From Bordetella parapertussis (GTDB lineage: Bacteria > Pseudomonadota > Gammaproteobacteria > Burkholderiales > Burkholderiaceae_D), in the NCBI GenBank assembly GCA_945883145.1, contig CAMCXB010000001.1, positions 62,001 to 126,000 of the forward strand: a DNA stretch of 64,000 bases. Direction: 5' to 3'. The notes beneath the pieces were generated by a model, which was given only the letters and a program-made list of their open reading frames with translations, had not been told where the DNA came from and made no database searches. Shown here one piece after another: positions 26,187-35,810 of the stretch; the stretch's first letter is position 1; every line of letters starts with the position of its first letter. The position numbers and the translations under genes were made by a program.

Positions 26187-27650
26187 TTACATCAAAATCA
26201 CATCATATTGTTCTTGATGAAAGCTGCTTTCAACTTGTAGTGAGATAGGCTTACCTATGAAATCACCCAACATAGCGAGATGTTGTGATTCTTCGTCTAG
26301 AAATAAATCAATCACGAGTTGTGATGCCAGAATACGAAATTCTTTAGGATTGAATTGTTTCGCTTCGCGTAAAAGTTCACGTAGGATTTCATAAGCGATA
26401 GTACGCGCAGTTTTAACTTGTCCTTTGCCAGTGCAGGCAGGGCATATTTCACACAACACATGCGCGAGAGATTCACGCGTACGTTTGCGCGTCATCTCTA
26501 CTAAGCCTAGTGCAGAAAAATCAGAGACTGTGACTTTAGTGCGATCACGGCTCATGGCTTTCTTTAATTCTGCTAATACAGATTCTCTGTGTTCCAGACT
26601 TTCCATATCAATAAAATCAAGAATAATTATGCCGCCAAGATTACGTAATCGAAGTTGACGCACGATCGCATGCGTAGCTTCTAGATTAGTTTTGAAAATT
26701 GTGTCATCAAAATTGCGGCCATTGACATAGCTACCTGTGTTGACATCAATCGTCGTCATAGCTTCAGTTTGCTCAATGATGAGATAGCCACCAGACTTTA
26801 AATCAACACGCTTACCTAAAGCACGTTCAATTTCTGTTTCTACACTATACAAATCAAAAAGTGGTCTTTCGCCAGTGTAGTGCGCCATCTTAGGTAAGAC
26901 AGAAGGCGTGTAATCATTTGCAAACTCTGTGAGTTTGACGAAATTTTCGCGTGAATCAATTTGTATCGTCGCAGTTTCATCATTCACGAAGTCACGCAAT
27001 ACGCGTTGTGCCAAACTTAGATCTTGATACAGTAAAGAAGGAGGCGCAGATTTTTTTGCTTGCTGACTAATGTTATTCCATGTTTTACGGAGATAACTCA
27101 CATCCATCGTTAAATCAGCATCACTCGCATCTTCTGCCATGGTACGAATGATGAAACCGCCTTTTTCATCTTCAGGAACCAGCTTTTGTAATTTCTCTTT
27201 TAAGCTAATACGTTCTTCTTCGTTTTCTATACGCTGTGAAATGCCGATATGACTATCTTGTGGCAAGTACACCAACATACGGCCAGCAATTGAAATTTGG
27301 GTAGAGAGTCGTGCACCTTTTGTGCCTATGGGATCTTTCACCACTTGCACCATGATGGATTGACCATCAAATAACAGTTTTTCTATAGGCGGTACAGGAG
27401 AAGTAGAAGCATCATGTTGACGTGCTTCCCAGATATCTGCTACATGTAGAAATGCAGCGCGTTCAAGACCAATGTCTATGAAAGCAGATTGCATACCTGG
27501 CAGTACACGTACCACTTTACCGAGATAGATATTACCCGCACGTCCACGTGAGGATGTGCGCTCTATATGCAGTTCTTGTACTGCGCCTTGCAACATGAGA
27601 GCAACGCGTGTTTCCTGCGGTGTGATATTGACGAGTAGATCTTCGCTCAT
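26187..27650 (-). CDS. rng: Ribonuclease G
   Basis: A 487-residue RNase E/G family endonuclease. An S1 domain lies at about 40-120 (GNIYLGKVVRVLPGMQSAFIDIG). The catalytic DNase I-like part includes TTIDVNTGSYVNGRN, and the zinc-link motif CPACTGKG lies near residue 405. It lacks the long C-terminal scaffold of RNase E, which identifies it as RNase G. The enzyme matures the 5' end of 16S rRNA and degrades some mRNAs. It overlaps maf by 4 bases and follows the rlmH-rsfS block, the usual betaproteobacterial order. Confidence 0.96.
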   Translation of the reverse strand: MSEDLLVNITPQETRVALMLQGAVQELHIERTSSRGRAGNIYLGKVVRVLPGMQSAFIDIGLERAAFLHVADIWEARQHDASTSPVPPIEKLLFDGQSIMVQVVKDPIGTKGARLSTQISIAGRMLVYLPQDSHIGISQRIENEEERISLKEKLQKLVPEDEKGGFIIRTMAEDASDADLTMDVSYLRKTWNNISQQAKKSAPPSLLYQDLSLAQRVLRDFVNDETATIQIDSRENFVKLTEFANDYTPSVLPKMAHYTGERPLFDLYSVETEIERALGKRVDLKSGGYLIIEQTEAMTTIDVNTGSYVNGRNFDDTIFKTNLEATHAIVRQLRLRNLGGIIILDFIDMESLEHRESVLAELKKAMSRDRTKVTVSDFSALGLVEMTRKRTRESLAHVLCEICPACTGKGQVKTARTIAYEILRELLREAKQFNPKEFRILASQLVIDLFLDEESQHLAMLGDFIGKPISLQVESSFHQEQYDVILM

Positions 27651-28267
27651 AACAATTTAATACCTGCACGTTTTAGTAATTGCGTGGTTTCAAATAAAGG
27701 CAATCCCATAATGCCAGAATAACTGCCCGCGATATGTTCAATAAATTGTGCTGCATAGCCTTGCACTGCATAGCTACCGGCTTTGTCATACGGTTCATGC
27801 AAAGCACAATAAGCACGCAGCGCTGCATCATCAATCACAGTGAATCGTACTTCAGAGCGCTGCATAATTTCATCCAGCTTATCATCCATAATCACAGCCA
27901 CTGCAGTCATCACTTGATGTGTACGCCCAGATAACAGCTTGAGCATGCTAATAGCTTCCTCTGTATTAGCAGGCTTGCCTAATATATGTCCATCAATAGT
28001 CACTGTCGTATCAGCTGCTAACACGGGTCGCGGAAATAGTCTGCGAGCTAGTACAGCATTCCAACCACTGTGCGCTTTTTCTCTTGCGATACGCACTACA
28101 TAATTTTCTGGTGCTTCGCCTTCATGAGCGACTTCAGAAACAGCAGCGTCTCTACCTGAGCCTTCGCGTAACACTAACATCTCAAATTCTAAACCTATTT
28201 GCCGTAGCAATTCCCGTCGTCTGGGACTTTTTGAAGCTAGATAAATTTTTTGATCTGTACCGGTCAT
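27647..28267 (-). CDS. Maf-like nucleoside triphosphate pyrophosphatase
   Basis: A 206-residue Maf protein. The signature LASKSPRRRELLRQIG lies at residues 10-25, and the catalytic aspartate in VLAADTTVTIDG near 90. The LKLLSGRTHQVMTAVAV motif follows. Maf enzymes hydrolyse non-canonical or modified pyrimidine nucleotides (dTTP/UTP/CTP-type) and are linked to division arrest. It overlaps rng by 4 bases. The YhdE-like dTTP/UTP subgroup is suggested but not proven by sequence alone. Confidence 0.92.
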   Translation of the reverse strand: MTGTDQKIYLASKSPRRRELLRQIGLEFEMLVLREGSGRDAAVSEVAHEGEAPENYVVRIAREKAHSGWNAVLARRLFPRPVLAADTTVTIDGHILGKPANTEEAISMLKLLSGRTHQVMTAVAVIMDDKLDEIMQRSEVRFTVIDDAALRAYCALHEPYDKAGSYAVQGYAAQFIEHIAGSYSGIMGLPLFETTQLLKRAGIKLL

Positions 28268-28338
28268 GGTTATGCTTAGTGAATACTTTAAGAATACAGA
28301 AATCAGTAATGATTAGAACAAAAAAACTGACTAAAAAA

Positions 28339-28809
28339 TTAAGTACGATGATAAGGATGATTTTGCGTAATAGACCAAGCACGATACAACTGCTCTGCGA
28401 GTAACACTCTGACCATGCTATGCGGAAGAGTCAGACTAGATATTCTAATGAGCATATCAGCATTTTTTTTTAGTTCAGCATCGAGACCATCTGCACCACC
28501 GATCACAAATGTAACATCTCCACCTTGTTGCTGCCATTGCGTGAGAAGTTGCGACATTTGCATGGTGGTGAGGTCTTGTCCGCGCTCATCTAGCGCGATC
28601 ATGCGTCCCCCTTTCGGTAAGACAGCTTCTATGCGAGTGCGCTCTTGTGCCATGACTGACTCAGCATTTTTATTGCTAGCACGATCAACTGGCTTAATTT
28701 CCTTTAAAACGAGCTTACATTCAGTAGGCATGCGTTTAGCATATTCCTGAAAGCCTGTTTCTATCCAAGCGGGCATCTTATGGCCTACTGCGGCAATGAT
28801 GAGCTGCAT
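28339..28809 (-). CDS. rlmH: 23S rRNA pseudouridine(1915) N3-methyltransferase
   Basis: A 156-residue SPOUT methyltransferase. The SAM-binding knot is formed by [17 protein letters not shown] (about 100-116) and the family C-terminus [18 protein letters not shown] near 128-145. RlmH methylates pseudouridine 1915 in helix 69 of 23S rRNA on the assembled 70S ribosome. It lies downstream of rsfS, another ribosome-linked gene, with a gap of 12 bases, as in most proteobacteria. Confidence 0.96.
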   Translation of the reverse strand: MQLIIAAVGHKMPAWIETGFQEYAKRMPTECKLVLKEIKPVDRASNKNAESVMAQERTRIEAVLPKGGRMIALDERGQDLTTMQMSQLLTQWQQQGGDVTFVIGGADGLDAELKKNADMLIRISSLTLPHSMVRVLLAEQLYRAWSITQNHPYHRT

Positions 28810-28821
28810 AGGCTAGCTGCT

Positions 28822-29517
28822 TTATTTAGATTTTTTTACGGCAGTTCGTTTAGCACTGCTGCTCTTACTTGCAGTTCTAGTCGATGTTGTAGCGCTAGTT
28901 TTTTTCACTGCAGTTTTACTCACCGTTTTTTTCGCAACCACTTTTTTAGCAGCAGTTTTTTTCACAGCCGGTGACCTTGTTGCAGTTTTGCCTGCAGATT
29001 TGGTCGCAGTTTTAGATGCAGTCTTAGTTGACGATTTAGTTGCAGTCTTAGATGCTGTCTTAGATGCTGTCTTGGTTGCCGTTTTTCTAGTAGGTGTAGT
29101 CGATGCCGTTGTTTTAGTCGGCGTGCTACCCAAGATATGGCTAGTAATTTTCGTACCTGTGCTAGGCTTACGTTTAGCCGCGCCCAGTTTGATTTCTTTT
29201 TCGCCCCAAATTTCTTCTAGACGATAGTAAGCACGGATAGCAGGTTGCATGATGTGTACGATCATGTCGCCTAAGTCAACTAAGACCCATTCGCCTGTTG
29301 TTTCACCTTCAATGCTGAGAATATGTCCGCCTTGAGCTTTCACTTTATCGCGTACCGATGCCGCTAAAGCTTTGGTTTGACGATTAGACGTACCCGATGC
29401 GATCACAATACGATCGAAAAGGCTGGTGAGATGCATAGTGTCGAATAGACGTATTTCTTGCGCTTTGACATCTTCAAGCGCGTCTATGACTAGGGATTGC
29501 AGTTTTTTGATATCCAT
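28822..29517 (-). CDS. rsfS: Ribosome silencing factor RsfS with histone-H1-like C-terminal tail
   Basis: A 231-residue protein. The first 112 residues are a complete RsfS domain (LQSLVIDALEDVKAQEI, RLFDTMHLTSLFDRIVIASGTSNRQ, GETTGEWVLVDLGDMIVHIM). RsfS binds L14 on the 50S and blocks joining of subunits when nutrients are scarce. The other half, from about residue 120, is low complexity: repeated K-T-A-S/K-T-A-T units, then a basic KK-x-A-x-K run. Typical RsfS is 105-130 residues, so the tail doubles the protein. It resembles the N-terminal tract of RpoD in this window and may bind RNA or DNA; that is inference. Confidence 0.92.
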   Translation of the reverse strand: MDIKKLQSLVIDALEDVKAQEIRLFDTMHLTSLFDRIVIASGTSNRQTKALAASVRDKVKAQGGHILSIEGETTGEWVLVDLGDMIVHIMQPAIRAYYRLEEIWGEKEIKLGAAKRKPSTGTKITSHILGSTPTKTTASTTPTRKTATKTASKTASKTATKSSTKTASKTATKSAGKTATRSPAVKKTAAKKVVAKKTVSKTAVKKTSATTSTRTASKSSSAKRTAVKKSK

Positions 29518-29520
29518 CGA

Positions 29521-30174
29521 TTAGTGTTCATAAAGGTGTTGTTGATGAATATAGTCTAGCACTGCAGCTGGAATTAAACCTGCTGCATCCGATCTCTGGT
29601 GTAGAGATTGTCGAATGCTGGTTGCTGATACATCCATCAAAAAATTATCAGCAATAATCATTAAGCCATGCGGGGTAGAGCGAATTTGCTCTGCACTTGC
29701 ATGGCGTCGTGCGATTTCATTTGCAAGCACAGAAGAGAGCTGCTCACTTTCAAGAGAAAATCCTGGTCTACTCACTACACATAAATGCGCACAATTGAAA
29801 AGCTGTTGCCAGTCGCGCCAAGTAGGTAGGTTATGCAATTGGTCAGCACCGATAGTGAGTACCAATGAAACCGAATCGCCTAGTTCAGCTCGTATATTGC
29901 GCAACGTAGTAATGGTGTAGCTAGGACCATCGAGTTGAATTTCTTGTTCATCTATCTCAACTGGCAAATGAAAGTCTGCAAAAGCAAGCTTTAACATCGC
30001 AACACGGTGATTAGCAGGCGTTGCTAATTCTGGTTTTTGCCAAGGCCTACCAGCAGGAATTAATCGTAATTGATCGGGTTGACAGAGTACGCTGCAAAAA
30101 TGCGCGAGAGCGAGATGTCCGTTATGAACCGGATCAAAACTTCCTCCAAATAGCAAGATGCAGCGTGCGTTCAC
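29521..30174 (-). CDS. nadD: Nicotinate-nucleotide adenylyltransferase
   Basis: A 217-residue NAD biosynthesis enzyme that joins nicotinate mononucleotide and ATP. The nucleotidyltransferase motif [17 protein letters not shown] is at 10-26, and the closing SATSIRQ motif near 190. It sits 3 bases upstream of rsfS and overlaps hemF by 4 bases, so the leftward genes are a tight operon. Length and motifs are normal. Confidence 0.95.
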   Translation of the reverse strand: MNARCILLFGGSFDPVHNGHLALAHFCSVLCQPDQLRLIPAGRPWQKPELATPANHRVAMLKLAFADFHLPVEIDEQEIQLDGPSYTITTLRNIRAELGDSVSLVLTIGADQLHNLPTWRDWQQLFNCAHLCVVSRPGFSLESEQLSSVLANEIARRHASAEQIRSTPHGLMIIADNFLMDVSATSIRQSLHQRSDAAGLIPAAVLDYIHQQHLYEH

Positions 30175-31088
30175 TCAGTCAGCCAGTCGCGATGCGGCAG
30201 AAAATCCGTATACAGTTTTGCTTCTGGTGATCCAGCTTCAGGATGCCAGTCGTAACGCCATTTCACGATCGGTGGCATAGACATCAAAATTGATTCAGTA
30301 CGACCACCCGATTGCAAACCAAACAAAGTGCCGCGATCAAATACTAAATTGAATTCCACATAGCGACCACGACGGTACGCTTGAAAATCGCGTTCACGTT
30401 CACCATAAGGCGTATCTTTACGACGCTCTAACAAAGGTATGTAAGCATTAATAAAATTATCGCCTACACTTTGCGTCATGGCGAAACTTTTTTCAAATCC
30501 TGCTTCATTGAAGTCATCATAAAAAACACCGCCTACGCCACGTGCTTCTTTACGATGTTTGAGATAGAAATAATCATCACACCATTTCTTGAAACGATCA
30601 TGCAGACCACTACCATGTACTGTTAACGCATCATGACAAGTTTGATGAAAGTGTTTTGCATCTTCTTGAAAGCCATAGTAAGGCGTGAGATCCATGCCAC
30701 CACCAAACCACCACACAGGTTCATGCTCTGTACTAGTCGTGGTAAAAAAACGCACATTCATATGCACAGTAGGTGCATAAGGATTACGTGGATGAAAAAC
30801 CAGTGACACTCCCATTGCTTCCCACGGTTGACCTGCAACTTCAGGGCGATTCGCAGCAGCAGAAGGAGGCAAGCTCATCCCCTTCACATGAGAAAAGCCT
30901 ACACCACCACGCTCTAAGACATTGCCTTCTTCAATTAAACGAGAAACACCACCACCACCTTCAGGTCGTTCCCAGCTATCACGAATGAACTGTTTGCCAT
31001 CAATTTTTTCTGCGGCCGACACAATGCGCTCTTGTAAAGAGGTGAGCCATGTTTTAACTTTTGCGATATCGGGTGTGTTGGTAGACAT
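30171..31088 (-). CDS. hemF: Oxygen-dependent coproporphyrinogen III oxidase
   Basis: A 305-residue enzyme that decarboxylates coproporphyrinogen III to protoporphyrinogen IX with O2, in haem synthesis. Family motifs are visible: [28 protein letters not shown] (about 128-147), [15 protein letters not shown] (about 187-201), and the C-terminal [11 protein letters not shown]. It overlaps nadD by 4 bases. The use of the aerobic enzyme suggests growth with oxygen; an anaerobic HemN may exist outside the window. Confidence 0.97.
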   Translation of the reverse strand: MSTNTPDIAKVKTWLTSLQERIVSAAEKIDGKQFIRDSWERPEGGGGVSRLIEEGNVLERGGVGFSHVKGMSLPPSAAANRPEVAGQPWEAMGVSLVFHPRNPYAPTVHMNVRFFTTTSTEHEPVWWFGGGMDLTPYYGFQEDAKHFHQTCHDALTVHGSGLHDRFKKWCDDYFYLKHRKEARGVGGVFYDDFNEAGFEKSFAMTQSVGDNFINAYIPLLERRKDTPYGERERDFQAYRRGRYVEFNLVFDRGTLFGLQSGGRTESILMSMPPIVKWRYDWHPEAGSPEAKLYTDFLPHRDWLTE

Positions 31089-31121
31089 AATAAAAATTTT
31101 ATAAATAAAAACAGTGAATGG

Positions 31122-32396
31122 TTAGGCAGGGCGTTTCAATGCTCGCCAACCTATGTCACGTCGAAATTGCATACCATCAAAATGAATATGTTCGATTGCA
31201 TCATAAGCATGTTTTTGTGCAGTCTTGACGCTATCGCCCAATCCCACCACACACAGCACACGACCACCTGAGGTACGTAGTTCATTATTTTCTAAACTCG
31301 TACCGGCATGAATAGTCATACAATCAGCACTGTCAGCAGGTATGCCAGTAATCACATCACCTTTACGTGGTAAATCAGGATAACCTGCAGCAGCTAACAC
31401 CACGCCTAGTGCGGTGCGTCTATCCCAATCTAGCTCTACATCATTGAGTGTGCCGTTAACTGCATGCTCCATCACGGTAACCAAATCTGTTTTTAAACGC
31501 GCCATGATGGGTTGTGTTTCAGGGTCACCCATACGGCAGTTAAATTCCAAAGTTTTTGGATTGCCTTTTGCATCGATCATTAAACCGGCATATAAAAAAC
31601 CAGTAAAGGGAATACCATCCTTTGCCATACCTTGTACAGTCGGTTGTATGATTTCACGCATCACACGACCATGCAAAGCAGGTGTCACAACAGGTGCAGG
31701 TGAATACGCACCCATACCGCCTGTGTTAGGGCCTGCATCATGATCGAGCAAGCGCTTATGATCTTGGCTAGTTGCAAGTGGCAAAATGTTTTTGCCATCT
31801 ACCATCACGATAAAGCTCGCTTCTTCACCTTCTAAGAATTCTTCTATCACTACTCGCGCACCAGCATCACCTAAGCGATTGTCTGACAACATCATATCAA
31901 CGGCAGCATGGGCATCAGCGAGATTCATCGCAACTACAACACCTTTACCGGCAGCGAGACCATCTGCTTTGATGACGATAGGTGCACCTTGTTCATCGAT
32001 ATATTTATGTGCTACTGCGACATCAGAAAAGGTTTGATATCGTGCAGTAGGAACGGCATGTCTCTGCATGAAAGCTTTAGCAAAATCTTTGGAGCTTTCG
32101 AGTTGTGCTGCTGCTTTCGTAGGGCCAAAAATTTTTATGCCCCGTGCACGAAATAAATCCACAATACCTGCAGCAAGTGGTGTTTCAGGACCGACTACGG
32201 TTAAACTAATTTTTTCTTTTAGTGCAAACTCAGCGAGCTCAGCATTATCAGTAATCGGAACATTTTTTAAACGACCATCTAGCGCGGTACCACCATTACC
32301 TGGAGCGACATATACAACCTGAATACGATTCGATTGTGCTAGCTTAGAAGCTAAAGCATGTTCACGACCACCGGAGCCAACGACGAGTATTTTCAT
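31122..32396 (-). CDS. purD: Phosphoribosylamine-glycine ligase
   Basis: A 424-residue ATP-grasp enzyme of purine synthesis (GAR synthetase). The N-domain starts KILVVGSGGREHALASKL; the ATP-grasp loop is IVIKADGLAAGKGVVVA (about 136-152), and metal/ATP residues are in EFNCRMGDPETQPIM. Length matches the family. It stands 33 bases upstream of hemF and 65 downstream of yebC on the same strand. Confidence 0.97.
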   Translation of the reverse strand: MKILVVGSGGREHALASKLAQSNRIQVVYVAPGNGGTALDGRLKNVPITDNAELAEFALKEKISLTVVGPETPLAAGIVDLFRARGIKIFGPTKAAAQLESSKDFAKAFMQRHAVPTARYQTFSDVAVAHKYIDEQGAPIVIKADGLAAGKGVVVAMNLADAHAAVDMMLSDNRLGDAGARVVIEEFLEGEEASFIVMVDGKNILPLATSQDHKRLLDHDAGPNTGGMGAYSPAPVVTPALHGRVMREIIQPTVQGMAKDGIPFTGFLYAGLMIDAKGNPKTLEFNCRMGDPETQPIMARLKTDLVTVMEHAVNGTLNDVELDWDRRTALGVVLAAAGYPDLPRKGDVITGIPADSADCMTIHAGTSLENNELRTSGGRVLCVVGLGDSVKTAQKHAYDAIEHIHFDGMQFRRDIGWRALKRPA

Positions 32397-32461
32397 TAAT
32401 GTGAAATCAGGTTGGGTTGTAATTGAGTTAAAAAGAAACGTGCCAGAACGTTGATAAAATT

Positions 32462-33187
32462 TTATTGATCTATCACAGCATTAGAATACACTTCTTGTAC
32501 ATCATCGAGATTTTCTATTGCATCCAATAGCTTTTGCATTTTGATTGCATCATCACCAGAAAATTCAGTTTCAGTCGAAGGTTTCATCGTGACTTCTGCC
32601 ATTTCTGGTTTAAAGCCTGCTTTTTCTAAGGTTGTTCTGATTCCTGAAAAAGCATAAGGATCACAAACCACTTCAAATCCACCTTCATCATCTGTAATCA
32701 CATCCTCTGCGCCAGCTTCTAAAGCTGCTTCCATTAATGCATCTTCATTCGTGCCAGGCGCAAAAAATAAAAGTCCACAATGTTTGAACAGAAAAGCGAC
32801 CGAGCCTTCACTCCCCATATTGCCGCCAAACTTAGAAAAAGCATGACGCACTTCGGCCACTGTTCTCACACGATTATCTGTCATGCAGTCAACAATAATG
32901 GCAGCACCATTCAAACCATAACCTTCATAACGAATTTCTTCATAGTTCGCACCATCTAGACCGCCCGTACCACGCTGAATAGCGCGAGTGACATTATCTT
33001 TAGGCATGTTGGCATCAGCTGCTTTATCAACAGCGAGTCGCAGTCGCGGATTACTAGTTAAGTCGCCACCACCTAAACGTGCTGCAACCGTAATTTCTTT
33101 GATTAGACGAGTCCAAATCTTGCCGCGCTTAGCGTCAGTTGCCGCTTTCTTGTGCTTGATGTTGGCCCATTTACTATGTCCTGCCAT
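32462..33187 (-). CDS. yebC: YebC/PmpR family DNA-binding regulatory protein
   Basis: A 241-residue YebC protein, with the signature start [20 protein letters not shown] and the [13 protein letters not shown] segment. Family members act as DNA-binding regulators, and recent work links some to relief of ribosome stalling at proline runs. It is the first gene of the leftward block; the 600-base gap to its right contains the presumed promoter. No stop or frame change. Confidence 0.95.
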   Translation of the reverse strand: MAGHSKWANIKHKKAATDAKRGKIWTRLIKEITVAARLGGGDLTSNPRLRLAVDKAADANMPKDNVTRAIQRGTGGLDGANYEEIRYEGYGLNGAAIIVDCMTDNRVRTVAEVRHAFSKFGGNMGSEGSVAFLFKHCGLLFFAPGTNEDALMEAALEAGAEDVITDDEGGFEVVCDPYAFSGIRTTLEKAGFKPEMAEVTMKPSTETEFSGDDAIKMQKLLDAIENLDDVQEVYSNAVIDQ

Positions 33188-33555
33188 GATGATCTTTCTG
33201 CTGAAAATTAATCGCTGGTCAGGATGTTGTGATACGCCGCAAGGATTGCGATGTTTTAATCCTGCTGAAGGCGTAATGTGCTGACTCTACTGCGCGTGAT
33301 AATGCGCTCTCTGACCGGGCTGCGATTTTACCATATTGCCCTTGCGAAAAGACCTGATTTCGCTCTGTTTTAGATGGTTTAAACAGTGGGAAGGAGGAGA
33401 CATGAAAATCAGATGATTTCACAAGTTGCGCTTATGCTGGATGAACCCATTATTGTAATAACACGAACAGTTACTGCATTAATCATATTCGGCATGTTAC
33501 TTTTATCGCTTAAACATCTTCTTTAACTTTCAACATAGAGCAGGAGCGTGACAAG
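33188..33555. other. Intergenic stretch between yebC and the dehydrogenase relic
   Basis: No convincing gene. It should hold the leftward promoter of yebC. A 30-codon hydrophobic frame (ATG 33434 to TAA 33526) is present but lacks a ribosome binding site and any family resemblance, so it is not called as a gene. The sequence from 33540 runs directly into the dehydrogenase remnant. Confidence 0.5.
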
Positions 33556-33675
33556 GATTTAGGTCTGCAAGGAAAATCAGCACTGGTATATGGAAGTAGT
33601 AAAGGTTTGGAGCGTAGCTGAACGGAAGCTTTGGTCAAATCAGGTGTGCAGGTAACTATGGTGGTGTCTATCTAG
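33556..33675 (+). pseudogene. Remnant of a short-chain dehydrogenase/reductase N-terminus
   Basis: Translation from 33556 reads DLGLQGKSALVYGSSKGLER, then an internal TGA, then TEALVKSGVQVTMV before a TAG at 33673. This is the opening of a short-chain dehydrogenase: beta-1, the glycine-rich cofactor loop (G-X3-G-X-G, with the last Gly now Glu), helix 1 and beta-2. One stop is inside helix 1, and nothing of the remaining 200 or so residues follows. So the gene is decayed and truncated. The next gene, a quinone oxidoreductase, is intact. Confidence 0.72.
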
Positions 33676-33814
33676 GCTTATTTTAATATTCAATTAATTC
33701 TTATATTGGCTAATCAATCAACTTGCTTGGCTATTTCATAACATCACCCAGCTCGTGACTCTTTGTTTAGAATGGCGTTATCATTCATTTTTTTTGATAC
33801 ACAGGACAAGTAAC

Positions 33815-34789
33815 ATGGCAAAAGCAATTCAATGTTTCACCAACGGCGGTCCAGAGGTTATGCAATATGTCGACGTAGAAGTCGGCGAACCAGGTACGGG
33901 TCAGGCCAGAGTGCGTCAGCACGCAATTGGTCTTAATTACATCGATGTGTATTTCCGTACTGGCTTGTATCCACAGCCGCTACCAGCAGGTTTAGGTATG
34001 GAGGGTGCCGGTGTGGTGGAAGCAGTGGGTGCAGGTGTAACGCATGTTAAAGCCGGCGATCGTGTTGCTTATGCTGCGCGTCCACCAGGTGCTTATGCAG
34101 ATTTACGTGTGATGCCTGCAGAAGGTTTGGTCAAGCTACCTGATTTCATTAGTTTTGAAACAGCGGCAGCTATGATGTTGCAAGGCTTAACTGTGCAATA
34201 TTTATTCCGTCGTACCTTCCCATTAAAAGGTGGAGAAACGATTTTGTTTCATGCTGCTGCTGGTGGTGTGGGCTTAATCGCTTGTCAGTGGGCGCGTGCA
34301 CTCGGTGTCAACATGATAGGTACTGTAGGTTCAGAGGAAAAAGCGAAGTTAGCGAAAGCACATGGTTGTACTCATGTGATTAACTACAACAAAGAAAATT
34401 TTGTTGAGCGCGTTAAAGAAATCACAGAAGGCAAAGGCGTACCAGTAGTGTATGACTCTATTGGTAACGATACCTTCATCGGTTCACTCGATTGTCTTTC
34501 ACCATTAGGTACTTTAGTGAGCTTTGGTTCGGCTTCAGGTCCAGTGCCACCGTTTTCATTGAATGAACTTGCTTCACGTGGCTCATTATTTGTCACGCGT
34601 CCTAGCTTGTTTCATTACTCAGCAAAACGGTCTGATCTTGATGCAATGGCTGCTGAATTATTTGAAATGGTGGGCAGTGGCAAAGTCAAAATCGAAATCA
34701 ATCAGCGCTATGCATTGAAAGATGCACAGCAAGCGCACATTGATTTGGAATCACGTAAAACGACTGGTTCTACGATTTTGCTTCCTTAA
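33815..34789 (+). CDS. NADPH:quinone oxidoreductase (zinc-independent MDR family)
   Basis: A 324-residue QOR-type enzyme. The N-terminal catalytic fold includes AIGLNYIDVYFRTGLYP and GMEGAGVVEAVGAGV (about 61-75). The Rossmann motif is HAAAGGVGLIACQWA (about 146-160). Zinc ligands of alcohol dehydrogenases are absent, as expected for quinone oxidoreductase. It probably makes the one- or two-electron reduction of quinones with NADPH. ATG 33815 fits the family N-terminus and has a weak GGACA upstream; the frame is open further left but without support. A decayed dehydrogenase lies just before it. Confidence 0.9.
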   Translation: MAKAIQCFTNGGPEVMQYVDVEVGEPGTGQARVRQHAIGLNYIDVYFRTGLYPQPLPAGLGMEGAGVVEAVGAGVTHVKAGDRVAYAARPPGAYADLRVMPAEGLVKLPDFISFETAAAMMLQGLTVQYLFRRTFPLKGGETILFHAAAGGVGLIACQWARALGVNMIGTVGSEEKAKLAKAHGCTHVINYNKENFVERVKEITEGKGVPVVYDSIGNDTFIGSLDCLSPLGTLVSFGSASGPVPPFSLNELASRGSLFVTRPSLFHYSAKRSDLDAMAAELFEMVGSGKVKIEINQRYALKDAQQAHIDLESRKTTGSTILLP

Positions 34790-34809
34790 TATTAGTCAAG
34801 AAAGAGAAC

Positions 34810-34998
34810 GTGAGCGATCAGCAAAAAAGCCACCCTAGTGATCATCTAGAGTCTGCCGACAATCCTATGCAACATCCTGAGGAACAACCCTCGGGAGGTA
34901 GCGATGGGCCGCATTTCGGCAAGCTATTAATTGTGCTCATCATTGCCGTAGTCATCATAGGCATAGTAACGATAGTCTCTGAAGCTTATTTATCCTGA
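34810..34998 (+). CDS. Small single-span membrane protein, unrecognised
   Basis: A 62-residue frame with GTG start at 34810, preceded by AAGAAAGAGAAC. The first 35 residues are polar, rich in Ser, His, Pro and Gln, and the end is one clear transmembrane helix (KLLIVLIIAVVIIGIVTIVS). It follows the quinone oxidoreductase by 20 bases and may share its transcript. It converges with the lipoprotein gene, with only one base between stops. No family is recognised; orientation would probably be N-in. Confidence 0.6.
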   Translation: MSDQQKSHPSDHLESADNPMQHPEEQPSGGSDGPHFGKLLIVLIIAVVIIGIVTIVSEAYLS

Positions 34999-34999
34999 T

Positions 35000-35638
35000 T
35001 TATTTTTTCACTGGCAGAGTGATAACGCGTGGCGTTCCGCTCTTGCCAGGAAAATCTTGTAAAGCACTTTCAACTAAATAAGGCATGAGTTTTGCTAGAT
35101 TGCTTTCAGCTCCATCACTGCGCACAGTCACCTCATAAACAGCCAAACCACTCTTAGCATTCACCATACTGATTTTTAGCTCGCGCTGAAAAACCGTATA
35201 CCGTCTTTCTACATCGCGTGGCACTGGCATACTTGCAAAATTTCGTCCGTAAAGAGGATGGCCATAGCCCGACCAGCCACTCCAATAGGGATAACCATAG
35301 CCAGGGCCATACCAATGTGTGCCATACCAAGAGTCAACCAATACGGTTTCGATGACGCGTACATCACGTGGTGTAATCTTTGCGGAAAATTTGATGTTGA
35401 GATCAGCGTCATTTCCAGTCGCTTCTTGTAATCCGACTCGCATTAATCCTGTTTTCAGCAAATTTTGATAGCTACGATATTCAAGATCATTTGCCTGTAG
35501 AGGCGTAGCCTCAAAACGGTAGGTTTGTTGAGTCGATCCACTCCATTCATGAAAAGCCGTGACTTCACTGGTAATGGTGCTAGCACAACCAGCCAACAAA
35601 GTTGACAACGCAAGAATGAAAAAATAGGTCGCTCGCAT
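35000..35638 (-). CDS. DUF4136-type outer-membrane lipoprotein
   Basis: A 212-residue protein with a lipoprotein signal: MRATYFFILALSTLLAGC, lipobox LAGC, cleaved before Cys18. The residue after Cys is Ala, so outer-membrane sorting is expected. The mature part has the DUF4136 flavour: repeated beta segments, ADLNIKFSAKITPRD near 95, and a Tyr/Gly/Trp-rich loop (YGPGYGYPYWSGWSGYG) in the middle. Start ATG 35638 is preceded by GAGAGGG; an in-frame start 54 bases upstream would bury the signal. Function is unknown; DUF4136 proteins are common envelope lipoproteins in proteobacteria. Confidence 0.8.
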   Translation of the reverse strand: MRATYFFILALSTLLAGCASTITSEVTAFHEWSGSTQQTYRFEATPLQANDLEYRSYQNLLKTGLMRVGLQEATGNDADLNIKFSAKITPRDVRVIETVLVDSWYGTHWYGPGYGYPYWSGWSGYGHPLYGRNFASMPVPRDVERRYTVFQRELKISMVNAKSGLAVYEVTVRSDGAESNLAKLMPYLVESALQDFPGKSGTPRVITLPVKK

Positions 35639-35810
35639 AAACCCTCTCTTAAAAAAATACTTTGTTTTTCTTATCTTACCCTGAATAGGCAACTTGGTAG
35701 AATGCGGGTTACAGGCAAAGATTTTGTATTATTACGATGAATCCAAATCCTAAGCTTTAGATCACCAAGCTGAATGATTTACCCCTCTTACAATTCAACC
35801 ATTTTTATTC

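Noticed and set aside
28988..29227. Rightward Val/Leu/Asp-rich frame opposite rsfS
   Set aside because: Antisense of the KTAS repeats of RsfS; low complexity.
33434..33526. 30-codon hydrophobic frame upstream of the SDR relic
   Set aside because: No ribosome binding site, no homologue that I can name, and it lies in a region of gene decay.
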